Assembly (NCBI RefSeq): GCF_003202155.1
Contig: NZ_QFLI01000003.1
Location: forward strand, 248,001 to 312,000
DNA: 64,000 nt
From: Marinifilum breve
GTDB lineage: Bacteria > Bacteroidota > Bacteroidia > Bacteroidales > Marinifilaceae
Direction of reading: 5' to 3'
Below are positions 39,308-48,073 of the stretch, piece after piece (position 1 is the stretch's first letter; each line of letters begins with the position of its first letter). Position numbers and translations under genes: made by a program. The notes beneath the pieces were generated by a model. The model was not told the origin of the DNA. It saw nothing but the letters and a program-made list of their open reading frames with translations, and made no database searches.

Positions 39308-40051
39308 TTATTGTATAGGTTTAGTTCCAATGTAAATTGAGGCTATCCCGAAACTTAATTTTATCTGTTTTGTCTCGGTAAAACCACATGCTTCATAAAT
39401 TTTTAGAAAATCGTCACCATCTGGGAAAGCATCAACAGATTCGGGCAAGTAAGTATATGCCGAAGCATCTTTTGACACCATTCTTCCCCAAAATGGAAGA
39501 ATTCTAAAAAAATAAAAATTATAAATCTGTTTAATTGGAAATTTTCTTGGTTTTGAAAATTCGAGAACCACCACTTTACCTCCAGGTCGAACCACACGGT
39601 TCATTTCTGACAATCCTTTTTCAAGGTTTTCAAAATTTCTAACACCAAAGGCCACCGTAATTGCATCAAAAGTGTTATCATCAAATTGAATATTTTCAGA
39701 ATCTCCTTCCAACAATTCAATTTTATTCGATAAATTTTTCTTTGCAATTTTTTCTCTCCCTACAGCCAACATCTCGGTAGAGATATCAATTCCTACAACC
39801 TTATCAGGATTCAACTTTAGGTTAGCCAAAGCAAAGTCGCCAGTTCCTGTAGCAATATCCAAAACCATTTTCGGCTGCAAAGGTTTCAATAATTTTACCG
39901 CCTTCTTTCTCCACAATTTATCAATTCCCATTGACAAAACATGATTCAAAAAATCATATTTCTTTGCAATATTATTGAACATCAGCGCAACTTGCGCCTT
40001 CTTCCCTTTATCTAAATCTTTGTATGGATTTACCACGAACTTTCTTTTCAA
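39308..40051 (-). CDS. menG: demethylmenaquinone methyltransferase
   Basis: Last step of menaquinone synthesis, C-methylation of demethylmenaquinone by SAM (UbiE family), 247 aa. Motifs are VLDIATGTGDFALA (SAM glycine loop) near residue 65, VGIDIS, DAITVAFGVRNFENLEKGL and GGKVVVLEFSKP. An anaerobic-respiration role through menaquinone is expected. The leader carries two inverted repeats (40065-40092 and 40102-40128) and a -7 box at 40129-40136. Confidence 0.92.
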   Translation of the reverse strand: MKRKFVVNPYKDLDKGKKAQVALMFNNIAKKYDFLNHVLSMGIDKLWRKKAVKLLKPLQPKMVLDIATGTGDFALANLKLNPDKVVGIDISTEMLAVGREKIAKKNLSNKIELLEGDSENIQFDDNTFDAITVAFGVRNFENLEKGLSEMNRVVRPGGKVVVLEFSKPRKFPIKQIYNFYFFRILPFWGRMVSKDASAYTYLPESVDAFPDGDDFLKIYEACGFTETKQIKLSFGIASIYIGTKPIQ

Positions 40052-40101
40052 ATTAATAGTAAGGAAATCTATTATATAGATCTTATAGATTTCAAAAACA
40101 A

Positions 40102-40128
40102 TGCGATCGTTAATAATCTACGATCGCA
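40102..40128. promoter_or_regulatory. perfect 9-bp inverted repeat in the menG leader
   Basis: TGCGATCGT (40102-40110) and ACGATCGCA (40120-40128) are exact reverse complements with a 9-nt spacer. The repeat directly follows, in the transcription direction, the candidate -7 box TATATTTG at 40136-40129. It could be an operator or an RNA hairpin. A second inverted pair, AAATCTAT (40065-40072) with ATAGATTT (40085-40092), lies nearer menG. Confidence 0.65.
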
Positions 40129-40136
40129 CAAATATA
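40129..40136 (-). promoter_or_regulatory. candidate -7 promoter box for menG
   Basis: The minus strand reads TATATTTG. A -33 TTTG is not found at 19-21 nt, so support is partial. Confidence 0.4.
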
Positions 40137-40142
40137 GTGAAT

Positions 40143-40175
40143 GAAAAACAAAGAACCATTATCTGATTCTTTGTT
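40143..40175 (-). terminator. terminator after the purL-like gene
   Basis: On the minus strand AACAAAGAA pairs with TTCTTTGTT around an 11-nt loop and is followed by TTTC. It lies about 30 bp after the stop at 40206. Confidence 0.7.
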
Positions 40176-40205
40176 ATCTGTAATCTTAATATTTTCAACA
40201 ATTAC

Positions 40206-42362
40206 CTAGCCGATAATATTATTTTTCATGTAAATTTTCTTGTATTCATCGATATAACCGTACGAAAGGTCATCAATTCTTAATTCTCCTTTTGTGATAT
40301 GTCCTAAAGTAGAAAATGGCAAGCCACTTTCCATCATCATGTCAACAAATTCGTTTTCATTTTCCATTGATACTGAAACTACAACTCTGCCCTGAGCTTC
40401 GCCGAATAAGAAAGCATCCATACGAACCTCGGCAGGCGAAGTAATATCAAAGCCTAGACCAAGCGGCATCGAGGATTCAATTAGATTAAAAAACAATCCT
40501 CCGCGTTCGACACTGTGAGCAGAACAAATCAGCCTCGCTTCTATTAATTTGGCTACCGTTTCATTAATTACTTTTTCATCCTCGATATTGAAATACGGAA
40601 TTCCTACCTGACATTTTTGGTGATAAGAACACAAATACTCTGAACCCGATATGTCATTTCTGGATTTACCGATTAAGAAAATCATTTCGCCTTTGTTTCT
40701 AAAAATGTAAGACATATGATTCTCCTTATTTGGAAGAGCTCCCATCATGGCGATAACAGGTGTAGGATTTATGGCTTTTCGTTTTCCTAAAACAGAACTT
40801 TCGTTGTAAAAACTTACATTTCCACCTGCCACAGGAGTTTCAAAATAAGAACTTGCTTTTGCAATTCCTTTTATTGTGGCCACAAATTGAGAATACACCT
40901 TCTCTTCAAGCGGACTTCCAAAATTCAGGCAATCATTTATTGCTAAAGGTTTTCCTCCCGAGCATACGATTCGCCTGGCAGCACGTGCAATATTAATTTG
41001 TGCTCCTATGTATGCATTATTATATGAATAAACGGAATTGCCCGATACGGTAAAGCATACGCCTTTCTTATCATCTCCAAAAAATGTGATTTGAGCATCA
41101 GATGGTGAATTATCTCTATCTTCTATATTTCTTTGAAGATGCTCCTTGATTACAAGATTAGGATTATTCACCATTTTATTAATTACTTTCCAGTAATTAT
41201 CAGGTTCAGGAATGGTTTCAAGATAATCTATTGCATCCGCCTGAACCAAATCGTGAAACTTTCGGTCTGTTTGTGGAGCTCCATATCCCATTACCAAATC
41301 CTTTGCAATTACTTCGGCCACAATTTTAGAGCTCTCAAAAAATCTTATGGCCTTATTATTGGTTAATGCTCCTATTTCCTCGCAAACCAATTTGTGCTCT
41401 TCAAATGCTTTTTGAATTAAATCCGCATTTTTCTTATCTGCTACCAACATGAATCGCTCTTGTGTTCTGGACAACAGCACTTCCTCAACATTAATTCCAT
41501 TCTGACTTAGAGGTATTTTATTTAAATCAATATCGATTCCAGTATTGGCATGTGCACTTACAACCGAACATGAATTAATGATACCTGCCATATCCATATT
41601 TTCCACTCTTACCAGAGCATCTTGTTCATTAAGTTTTAGAATGACTTCGGTTAACGAATTTCCTAGATCTGGATTTCCTTTGGGAATCGTAAAACTCTCA
41701 TTTTGTCCAAATACACCTTCCGAACCTGTTGGATTTCCAACTATGAACAACACTTGACCAGCTTCTAGTTTTCTATTAAAAAGGAGTTTATCTTTTGAAA
41801 CAAGTCCGGCCACCATTACATTTACAATGGGGTTTGTATCATATGATGAATTATAGAAAATTTCGCTTCCAATGTCTTCAATGTAGAGAACATTTGAATA
41901 ATCATTTATTCCTTTAATGATTTCACCCATCAACCATTTTGTTCGATCAAGAGTAGAATCGCCAAATCGTAATGAATTAAGAATAATTTGCGGCTTGGCA
42001 CCAAGGGACACAATGTCTCTACACACATCACCCACACATGTAGCAGCTCCCTGATATGGATCAATCCCAGAAGGATGATTGTGTGTTCCCATTTTGAATA
42101 CACAATATTCTCCATTTCCTAAGTCAACAACCCCTGCACTCGATTCTCTTGCTCCTGAAACAATATTTTCACCTTTGTTAGGCAATGAGGATATCCATGA
42201 AACAGAACTTTTGTAAGATAAGTTCTCTGACCACATAACAGAATAAATCTGTAGTTCTAATAAATTAGGGTTTCGACCTAAACTCTCTACGATCTTATCG
42301 TATGATTCTTTATCTATGCCAAGATCTTCGGCTACCTGAACTGATACATCGTGTTTTTCCAT
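40206..42362 (-). CDS. PurL-like phosphoribosylformylglycinamidine synthase, divergent
   Basis: A 718-aa protein with the two PurM-like halves of short PurL. The ATP/substrate regions HNHPSGIDPYQGAAT (about 97-111) and the second-half GNVSFYNES (~500-530) are recognisable, along with the VCSGGKPLAINDCLNFG segment. The near-invariant SEHCSYK motif of PurL reads SENLSYK (about residues 45-51), and the following GPGEGAG loop reads GARESSAG. Bacteroidota usually use a ~1230-aa single-chain PurL, so this may be a paralogue with altered function. No purS or purQ gene is adjacent. It is divergent from the SDR gene. Confidence 0.75.
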   Translation of the reverse strand: MEKHDVSVQVAEDLGIDKESYDKIVESLGRNPNLLELQIYSVMWSENLSYKSSVSWISSLPNKGENIVSGARESSAGVVDLGNGEYCVFKMGTHNHPSGIDPYQGAATCVGDVCRDIVSLGAKPQIILNSLRFGDSTLDRTKWLMGEIIKGINDYSNVLYIEDIGSEIFYNSSYDTNPIVNVMVAGLVSKDKLLFNRKLEAGQVLFIVGNPTGSEGVFGQNESFTIPKGNPDLGNSLTEVILKLNEQDALVRVENMDMAGIINSCSVVSAHANTGIDIDLNKIPLSQNGINVEEVLLSRTQERFMLVADKKNADLIQKAFEEHKLVCEEIGALTNNKAIRFFESSKIVAEVIAKDLVMGYGAPQTDRKFHDLVQADAIDYLETIPEPDNYWKVINKMVNNPNLVIKEHLQRNIEDRDNSPSDAQITFFGDDKKGVCFTVSGNSVYSYNNAYIGAQINIARAARRIVCSGGKPLAINDCLNFGSPLEEKVYSQFVATIKGIAKASSYFETPVAGGNVSFYNESSVLGKRKAINPTPVIAMMGALPNKENHMSYIFRNKGEMIFLIGKSRNDISGSEYLCSYHQKCQVGIPYFNIEDEKVINETVAKLIEARLICSAHSVERGGLFFNLIESSMPLGLGFDITSPAEVRMDAFLFGEAQGRVVVSVSMENENEFVDMMMESGLPFSTLGHITKGELRIDDLSYGYIDEYKKIYMKNNIIG

Positions 42363-42464
42363 GGTGCAAGCTTATTGGTGATGAATATTTTAAATTTAAA
42401 AAAAATAAGATAGGAACACGAATTATCGCCTTAGTTTTTACCTTTACAACTCCAAGAAAAGATT

Positions 42465-42481
42465 GATTGTAAATTACAATC
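42465..42481. promoter_or_regulatory. 17-bp perfect palindrome upstream of the SDR gene
   Basis: GATTGTAA, a central A and TTACAATC form a perfect operator-like dyad 36 bp before the ATG at 42518 and about 100 bp before the divergent purL-like start. The binding factor is unknown. Confidence 0.6.
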
Positions 42482-42517
42482 ACGACAACAAAACAAAATT
42501 AATATCACAAATACAAA

Positions 42518-43276
42518 ATGACTAAAATTGCTTTTATAACAGGTGCTACAGCAGGCATTGGAGAAGCTTGTGCTAAAAAAATGGCAAAAGTGGGATACGA
42601 CCTAATTATTTCAGGAAGAAGAGAAGAAAATTTAATTCGATTGAAAGAGGAAATTCTGAAAGAGCACCAATGCAATATCTATAAATTGGTTTTAGATGTA
42701 AGACAGCAAGAAGAGGTTTTCGAAAAAATCAATAGCCTACCTGAAGAATGGAAGAAGATTGACCTTTTGGTAAACAATGCTGGATTAGCAGTTGGGGTTT
42801 CGGCAATTCAAGATGGCATTGTTGATGATTGGGAAAGAATGATTGATACCAACATTAAAGGGTTACTTTATATTACAAGAGCAGTTAGCCCATTGATGAT
42901 CGAAAGAAAACAAGGCCATATCATAAATGTTACTTCTATTGCAGGAAAAGAAGTATACCCAGGAGGAAATGTTTATTGCGCCACTAAACATGCTGCAGAT
43001 GCATTAACCAAAGGAATGAGAATTGATATGCTTCCTCATAATATCAAAGTTTCATCAGTTGCTCCAGGTATGGTTGAAACAGAATTCTCTATTGTTCGAT
43101 TTAAAGGAAATAAAGATAAAGCTGACCAGGTTTACAATGGTTTTACTCCATTATATGCAGAAGATATTGCAGAAACCGTGGAGTTTATTGCAACTCGTCC
43201 TGCTCACGTAAACATTAATGATATTCTTATTATGCCAACAGCTCAAGCTTCGGCAAGAGATGTTGTAAGAAACTAA
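42518..43276 (+). CDS. short-chain dehydrogenase/reductase
   Basis: A classical SDR of 252 aa. The NAD(P)-binding TGATAGIGEACAKKM is at about residues 8-22, NNAG follows near 89, and the catalytic tetrad is visible as Ser (VTSIAG) with YCATKHA (Tyr and Lys). The closest known relatives are YdfG-like serine/3-hydroxy acid dehydrogenases; the substrate is not certain. Its end overlaps the convergent gene by 4 bp. It has a 17-bp palindrome upstream. Confidence 0.9.
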   Translation: MTKIAFITGATAGIGEACAKKMAKVGYDLIISGRREENLIRLKEEILKEHQCNIYKLVLDVRQQEEVFEKINSLPEEWKKIDLLVNNAGLAVGVSAIQDGIVDDWERMIDTNIKGLLYITRAVSPLMIERKQGHIINVTSIAGKEVYPGGNVYCATKHAADALTKGMRIDMLPHNIKVSSVAPGMVETEFSIVRFKGNKDKADQVYNGFTPLYAEDIAETVEFIATRPAHVNINDILIMPTAQASARDVVRN

Positions 43277-43923
43277 TAAGTACAGGAAATTTCTTCGGAT
43301 TCGATGATCCAACGACCAGGAATAAACTGTTTTGATTTTAAATGGATGGTCTTTGCTAATTGATCACCCGTAACGGCAAGAATTCGATTCATTTTTCCAA
43401 TAAATAAAAACTTAAAATTTCGGCTGATCCAAGCGGCAAAGCTTTCGAACAGCCGGAATTCTTTTCTTCCACCATAAATTACAGATGGTCGATAAATAGT
43501 TACCGATTCAAATTCCAGAGAGTTGATAAAACATTCGGCCTCGCCTTTTACTCTTTGATAGAAAAAATAGGATTCTGGACTGGCTCCTATCGCACTAATC
43601 AAATGAAAGTTACCAATCTCCTTTTCTTCACAAACTTTGGCAAACTTTGTGATGTATTCGTAATCGATCAATCTGAAATTTTCTTTTGTTTGCGCCTTTT
43701 TAATTGTTGTTCCGATACAACAAAATGCAACATCAATTTCAGAAGGAATTTGTTTTGAAGTAAAAGATTCAAAGTCGATTACAACCTGCTCCAACTTTGG
43801 GTGATTCATAGACAATTCCTTTCTGACCAAAGCATAAACTTTTGTATAATCTTGATCAACCAAAATACGTTTTAGTAATTTTTCTCCAGTAAATCCTGAA
43901 GCACCACTCACAATTGCCTTCAT
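43273..43923 (-). CDS. NAD(P)-binding oxidoreductase, atypical SDR (HTATIP2-like)
   Basis: A 216-aa Rossmann protein with AIVSGASGFTGEKLLKRIL at the N-terminus and the CCIGTT segment typical of HTATIP2/nucleoside-diphosphate-sugar epimerase-like atypical SDRs. The classical YxxxK catalytic pair is replaced by FFYQRVKGEAE, the usual spacing for atypical members. The substrate is not known. It overlaps the convergent SDR gene by 4 bp. Confidence 0.82.
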   Translation of the reverse strand: MKAIVSGASGFTGEKLLKRILVDQDYTKVYALVRKELSMNHPKLEQVVIDFESFTSKQIPSEIDVAFCCIGTTIKKAQTKENFRLIDYEYITKFAKVCEEKEIGNFHLISAIGASPESYFFYQRVKGEAECFINSLEFESVTIYRPSVIYGGRKEFRLFESFAAWISRNFKFLFIGKMNRILAVTGDQLAKTIHLKSKQFIPGRWIIESEEISCTY

Positions 43924-43981
43924 AATACAATAATTTCAGATGTTTGGTTCTCTTCTGAAGACAAGTTACGGCTTTCACAAT

Positions 43982-44010
43982 AAAAACAAAACACGAAAAG
44001 GTTTTCGTGT
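43982..44010 (-). terminator. terminator after the hybrid histidine kinase gene
   Basis: The near-palindrome ACACGAAAA with TTTTCGTGT is followed on the minus strand by TTTTGTTTTTA, about 40 bp after the stop codon at 44049. Confidence 0.8.
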
Positions 44011-44048
44011 ACACATAAACCTTTTTCATAATTCTTAACCTTTGTAAA

Positions 44049-47000
44049 TTACTTGATAAATGATTTTATCTTTTCTAGTAACAGTTCCTTTTTTATTGGT
44101 TTTGAAAGATAATCATCACAGCCAATTTCGAGAGCTTTATCTTTATCACCATTCATAGCATAAGCTGTTTGAGCTATAATTGTCAGATTTGGATTAATCT
44201 TTTTAATTTCAGTAGTTGCTTTCATACCATCCACTTCCGGCATTCTCATATCCATCAATACCAAATCGATATTACTTTTCTCTTTACAAATACGTATGGC
44301 TTCAGCACCATTTTCAGCCCAAATAACCTTGTATTTGTTTCTTTTTAATATTGTTTCTATCAATCTATAATTCGAAAGTTCATCCTCAGCAACCAATATA
44401 GTTGGCATATGATTGGCATCTACCAATTCTACTTCACTCCTTTTTTCTTTCGAAATTATACAATCCAATACTAGAGTAAATGTAGAGCCTTTATTGGGTT
44501 CGGATTCAACTTCAATCCTTCCCCCAAGCATATCCATTATCTTTTTTGATATTGCCAAGCCCATTCCTGTGCCTCCAAAAGTTCTGGTGATTGAATCATC
44601 TACCTGACGAAACTTGTCAAATATTATGTCCTTCTTATCTTTTTCTATCCCAACTCCAGTATCCTTCACATATATTTTTAATTTCTCACCATCAACAAAA
44701 TAACCAAACTCAACAACGCCCTGATTGGTAAACTTCAATCCATTTTTAAATAAATTCATTACAACCTGAATGAGCCTCTGAAAATCGTTACGAACCAGAA
44801 TTCTTGAATATCTTTTATCTGCATTAAATTTTAATGTCAACCTTTCTTTGTTTTCCAAAATCTGCTTTTGTGCAGCCAATTTCTTCACCTCACACAAGAA
44901 ATTAGTCATCAAAAATTCTTCTTCCACTTTTTTAATATTACCGGATTCAATCATCGTAAAATTTAAGATATCCTCAATAACCTCAAGCAACTGATTTCCA
45001 CTTTTATTTATTAATTGCACAAATTCCAATATCTCATTAATATTCATTGAATCATTACATAAATTCGAGAATCCGATTACCGCATTTAATGGTGTTCTTA
45101 ACTCATGAGAAACATTTGCCATAAAAGCCGACTTCATTCGGTCTGATTCTTCGGCCTTATTTTTCGCTTCTAATAAATCTTTCTCAATTCTTTTACTTTC
45201 TGTAATATCCTCTTTAGTAGCCATATAATGAGTTATTTTTCCAAACTCATCTTTAATTGCAGAAAAACTAGCTCGTTCCCAATATAGTTCTTTGTTCTTT
45301 TTTACATTTAAGAATTCACAGTTCCATTCTTCTCCTATTTTCAAATGCTCCCACATTTGCTTATATACATCTTGCGGGGTAAATCCGGATTTTAAAATAC
45401 GTGGGTTTTTACCAATAACTTCTTCAACACTATATCCTGATATTTGACAGAATTTAGGATTTACATATTCGATATCTCCATCTCTATTGGTAATAACTAT
45501 TGAAGCTGGACTTTGTTCCATAGAGCGATGCAGTGTTTTTAACTCCATTTCTCTTTTTTTTCTCTTAACTCCTAATGCAATCTGTACTGATACAAGTTCC
45601 AATAATTTTAAAGTATCCGAATCTAAATTTGCAGAACTATTAAGTGATGATACTCCAAAAACACCCAATACAAGGTCATTATCAACAAGAGGAAACCCAA
45701 TCCACCTCATAGGAAATTCAGACAACGACAAGCTATTTTTATCTACAATTTCTTTTATTTGATATTCATCTAAATTCAGTTTTCTCTTTCTTCGAATCGC
45801 AGAGAAGCTAAGAGATTCTGAAAAACTAATCTGATCATACTTCGATGACTTTTGACTAAAAGAACGTAGGGACCTATTGGTTGGTGAAATTAAATCCAAA
45901 AACATTTGACCATTCCCAACCACAGGCTGTAATAAATCACCTATACGATGTACCAATTCAACCTGACTCAATGCAGAATTTAGAAGGTCAGTAATCCCAT
46001 AAATAATCTGCTCTTGCTTCTGTTGCCAAACTTCCTCAGTAACATTACGGTAAATTGCATAAACTGCTACTTTCTCCTCATCAAGAAATATTGGTTTTCC
46101 CGTTACTTGAACATGAATTTGTTTTCCATACTTAGTTTGTCGTACAGTTGTGAATTCCAGCACTTGTCCCAATGAAGCTTGCTTTGTGTACTTTTTACCC
46201 TCTTCCTTAAAGTTTTCAGGAACAATCAAATCATTTATTTTATTTGACAATACCTCTTCTTGAGTATATTCAAATAGTTTTTCAAATTCTTTATTAACTC
46301 TAATTACCTTATCTTCATTATCAAGAATCGCAATAGCATCAGGTGAATTTTCAAAAAGATTCTCAAAAAATGTTTTTTGCACTCGAATTTCATTCGCAGC
46401 TTGCTTGTTCTTTTCTATTTCATTTTGCAATTCATAACTCATTTCGATTTGAGACACGATACCCTTTGCGAAACGTATGGATTTTTCAATATTTTCTTCT
46501 ATCTCCTCTCTAGAAAGAACCTTTAATAAACTAGCCTCTAGCGCTTCTTCATTGGTTAACTTGTCACCGTTGGCAATCTTAACAGCTATGGGATCATTCT
46601 CCTCTACAAATTGCCCATAAACAAAGTATCCATAAAGATCCCCTTTAATTTTTACAGGCACAAAAACTCCACGAGCATGTGGTCCATAAACAATTTCGAT
46701 ACAAGCATCTTCCCGCTCGCTTTTCATCTCTGATATTCGACCAAAAAGACTCTCTCCATTTTTTATTAACCCTCCATTAAAAAGTGTCATAGCATTGCAG
46801 CTACAACTGTTCACATATTTGTCTTCGAAATTCATCAACAAACAAGGGCACCCACTTAATTCCGAAAAGACATTAAGCATCATTAATAGGCTATTCGGAT
46901 TTTGAATACCTCTAAAATGATCCAGATTGCTCTTGTTCATTTCTTTTTCATCTAATTTGCACAGAGATTTTTGGGGGTCTTGAGATAAATCTTTAGTCAT
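44049..47000 (-). CDS. PocR-PAS-GAF-PAS hybrid histidine kinase/response regulator
   Basis: A 983-aa predicted cytoplasmic sensor with no membrane span. In order: a PocR sensory domain at about 25-185 (Cys-rich CSCNAMTLFNG, then GVFVPVKIKGDLYGYFVYGQF), a PAS domain at about 205-330, a GAF-like domain at 340-480, a second PAS at 490-610 (ITNRDGDIEYVNPKF), HisKA with ANVSHELRTPLNAVIGFSN (phospho-His), HATPase_c with VMNLFKNGLKF, GVGIEKD and FGGTGMGLAISKK, and a C-terminal receiver with phospho-Asp in LVLMDMRMPEVDG. No output regulator or operon partner is nearby. The ligand is unknown. Confidence 0.9.
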   Translation of the reverse strand: MTKDLSQDPQKSLCKLDEKEMNKSNLDHFRGIQNPNSLLMMLNVFSELSGCPCLLMNFEDKYVNSCSCNAMTLFNGGLIKNGESLFGRISEMKSEREDACIEIVYGPHARGVFVPVKIKGDLYGYFVYGQFVEENDPIAVKIANGDKLTNEEALEASLLKVLSREEIEENIEKSIRFAKGIVSQIEMSYELQNEIEKNKQAANEIRVQKTFFENLFENSPDAIAILDNEDKVIRVNKEFEKLFEYTQEEVLSNKINDLIVPENFKEEGKKYTKQASLGQVLEFTTVRQTKYGKQIHVQVTGKPIFLDEEKVAVYAIYRNVTEEVWQQKQEQIIYGITDLLNSALSQVELVHRIGDLLQPVVGNGQMFLDLISPTNRSLRSFSQKSSKYDQISFSESLSFSAIRRKRKLNLDEYQIKEIVDKNSLSLSEFPMRWIGFPLVDNDLVLGVFGVSSLNSSANLDSDTLKLLELVSVQIALGVKRKKREMELKTLHRSMEQSPASIVITNRDGDIEYVNPKFCQISGYSVEEVIGKNPRILKSGFTPQDVYKQMWEHLKIGEEWNCEFLNVKKNKELYWERASFSAIKDEFGKITHYMATKEDITESKRIEKDLLEAKNKAEESDRMKSAFMANVSHELRTPLNAVIGFSNLCNDSMNINEILEFVQLINKSGNQLLEVIEDILNFTMIESGNIKKVEEEFLMTNFLCEVKKLAAQKQILENKERLTLKFNADKRYSRILVRNDFQRLIQVVMNLFKNGLKFTNQGVVEFGYFVDGEKLKIYVKDTGVGIEKDKKDIIFDKFRQVDDSITRTFGGTGMGLAISKKIMDMLGGRIEVESEPNKGSTFTLVLDCIISKEKRSEVELVDANHMPTILVAEDELSNYRLIETILKRNKYKVIWAENGAEAIRICKEKSNIDLVLMDMRMPEVDGMKATTEIKKINPNLTIIAQTAYAMNGDKDKALEIGCDDYLSKPIKKELLLEKIKSFIK

Positions 47001-47084
47001 AAAATTTTCATAGATAAGGTTTAGGTAGTGTATACTGAATTTTGTTAGAATTGTTCGTGTTTTTTAAGAAAAAAAAACACACAA

Positions 47085-47092
47085 CAAAAGTA
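47085..47092 (-). promoter_or_regulatory. candidate -7 promoter box for the hybrid kinase
   Basis: The minus strand reads TACTTTTG, a TAnnTTTG match, about 85 bp before the kinase start codon. No -33 box is clear. Confidence 0.4.
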
Positions 47093-47198
47093 TAAACACT
47101 ATGTAAAACAAGTCATTCAGCAACTTTTTAACAAATTTTATCCCACCTTCATTATTAACTTAATAATTAGTTACTCTAAACGAGTTTTCAAATCATTT

Positions 47199-47810
47199 TT
47201 GGGCTCAGACCAAAAATTTAATAAATTTGACTATAGCACATACAAAGCCATGCAAAAACTTATAGGGTTCAATATCAAAAGGAATAAAAAATTATTGGTA
47301 TCAGATATTATAAAATTTTACGAAGTAAGAGGATATGAATTGACTGATGCTGATGTCCATGGTATGACTTTTAAACGTGGTAATATCTGGGGAAATATGA
47401 CTTCTCTAAATCCCACAAAATGGAGAACAAAGGTGAATATTGAAATTATCAAAAAGGAAAGGATGGATTATAATATTTATGCCACCTATAAATTCACCAC
47501 ATCTGGATTTTTCAGAACTAAAATTGAAGACAATTATTACAATGAAGAACTAAATGCCTTTTCAAACGCAATAGAAAATTTCGAACTTGACAGTGATGTG
47601 ATTGAAAAGATTGTAGATAAAACCAACAAATCAAACTTTCATTTACTTGCAAATTCTCTTTTACTAGGTATTCCAACTGCAATTTCAATCATTCTGGCAA
47701 TCAATAGTCTTATCAACAACACATTACCAACTCTTATTGCTTCTGCAATTACTGCTGTTGCTATTATTGGATTTTATGTAATTTTTGTGAAATTAAGGGG
47801 AAAAGCTTAA
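47199..47810 (+). CDS. hypothetical membrane protein
   Basis: Unrecognised 203-aa protein. The first ~140 residues are hydrophilic with a mixed alpha/beta look (MTSLNPTKWRTKVNIEIIKK, then YNIYATYKF), followed by two hydrophobic spans at about 148-170 and 176-197. The TTG at 47199 is the longest possible start; an ATG at 47250 (residue 18) is a good alternative and I cannot decide between them. It is divergent from the kinase. Confidence 0.6.
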   Translation: MGSDQKFNKFDYSTYKAMQKLIGFNIKRNKKLLVSDIIKFYEVRGYELTDADVHGMTFKRGNIWGNMTSLNPTKWRTKVNIEIIKKERMDYNIYATYKFTTSGFFRTKIEDNYYNEELNAFSNAIENFELDSDVIEKIVDKTNKSNFHLLANSLLLGIPTAISIILAINSLINNTLPTLIASAITAVAIIGFYVIFVKLRGKA

Positions 47811-48040
47811 TTGATTATTGCCAGAAGATAATTAATTCACTGCAATACAAGAGAAAACAATACAGTTCAAGCTTTATTTTAATGCAAATATATATTTTTT
47901 TAAAACGTTTGCACTATGTTTTAAAACTTATTTCAAACGTATGCATAATTCAAACATTATTGATAGTTTTGACCTAACGATTAAAAAATCAAAGTACTGA
48001 TAAGAATCGCGACTAATAATTTGAAGTTTGATGTTTACAA

Positions 48041-48073
48041 AGACCGAGAAAACCTTTTTTTCGGTCTTTTGTT
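48041..48073 (+). terminator. plus-strand terminator-like hairpin
   Basis: AAAGACCGA and TCGGTCTTT enclose a 13-nt loop and run into TTGTTTT. It lies 230 bp past the hypothetical membrane protein gene and directly against the stop codon of the convergent Omp85 gene, so it may end a separate short RNA. Confidence 0.65.
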
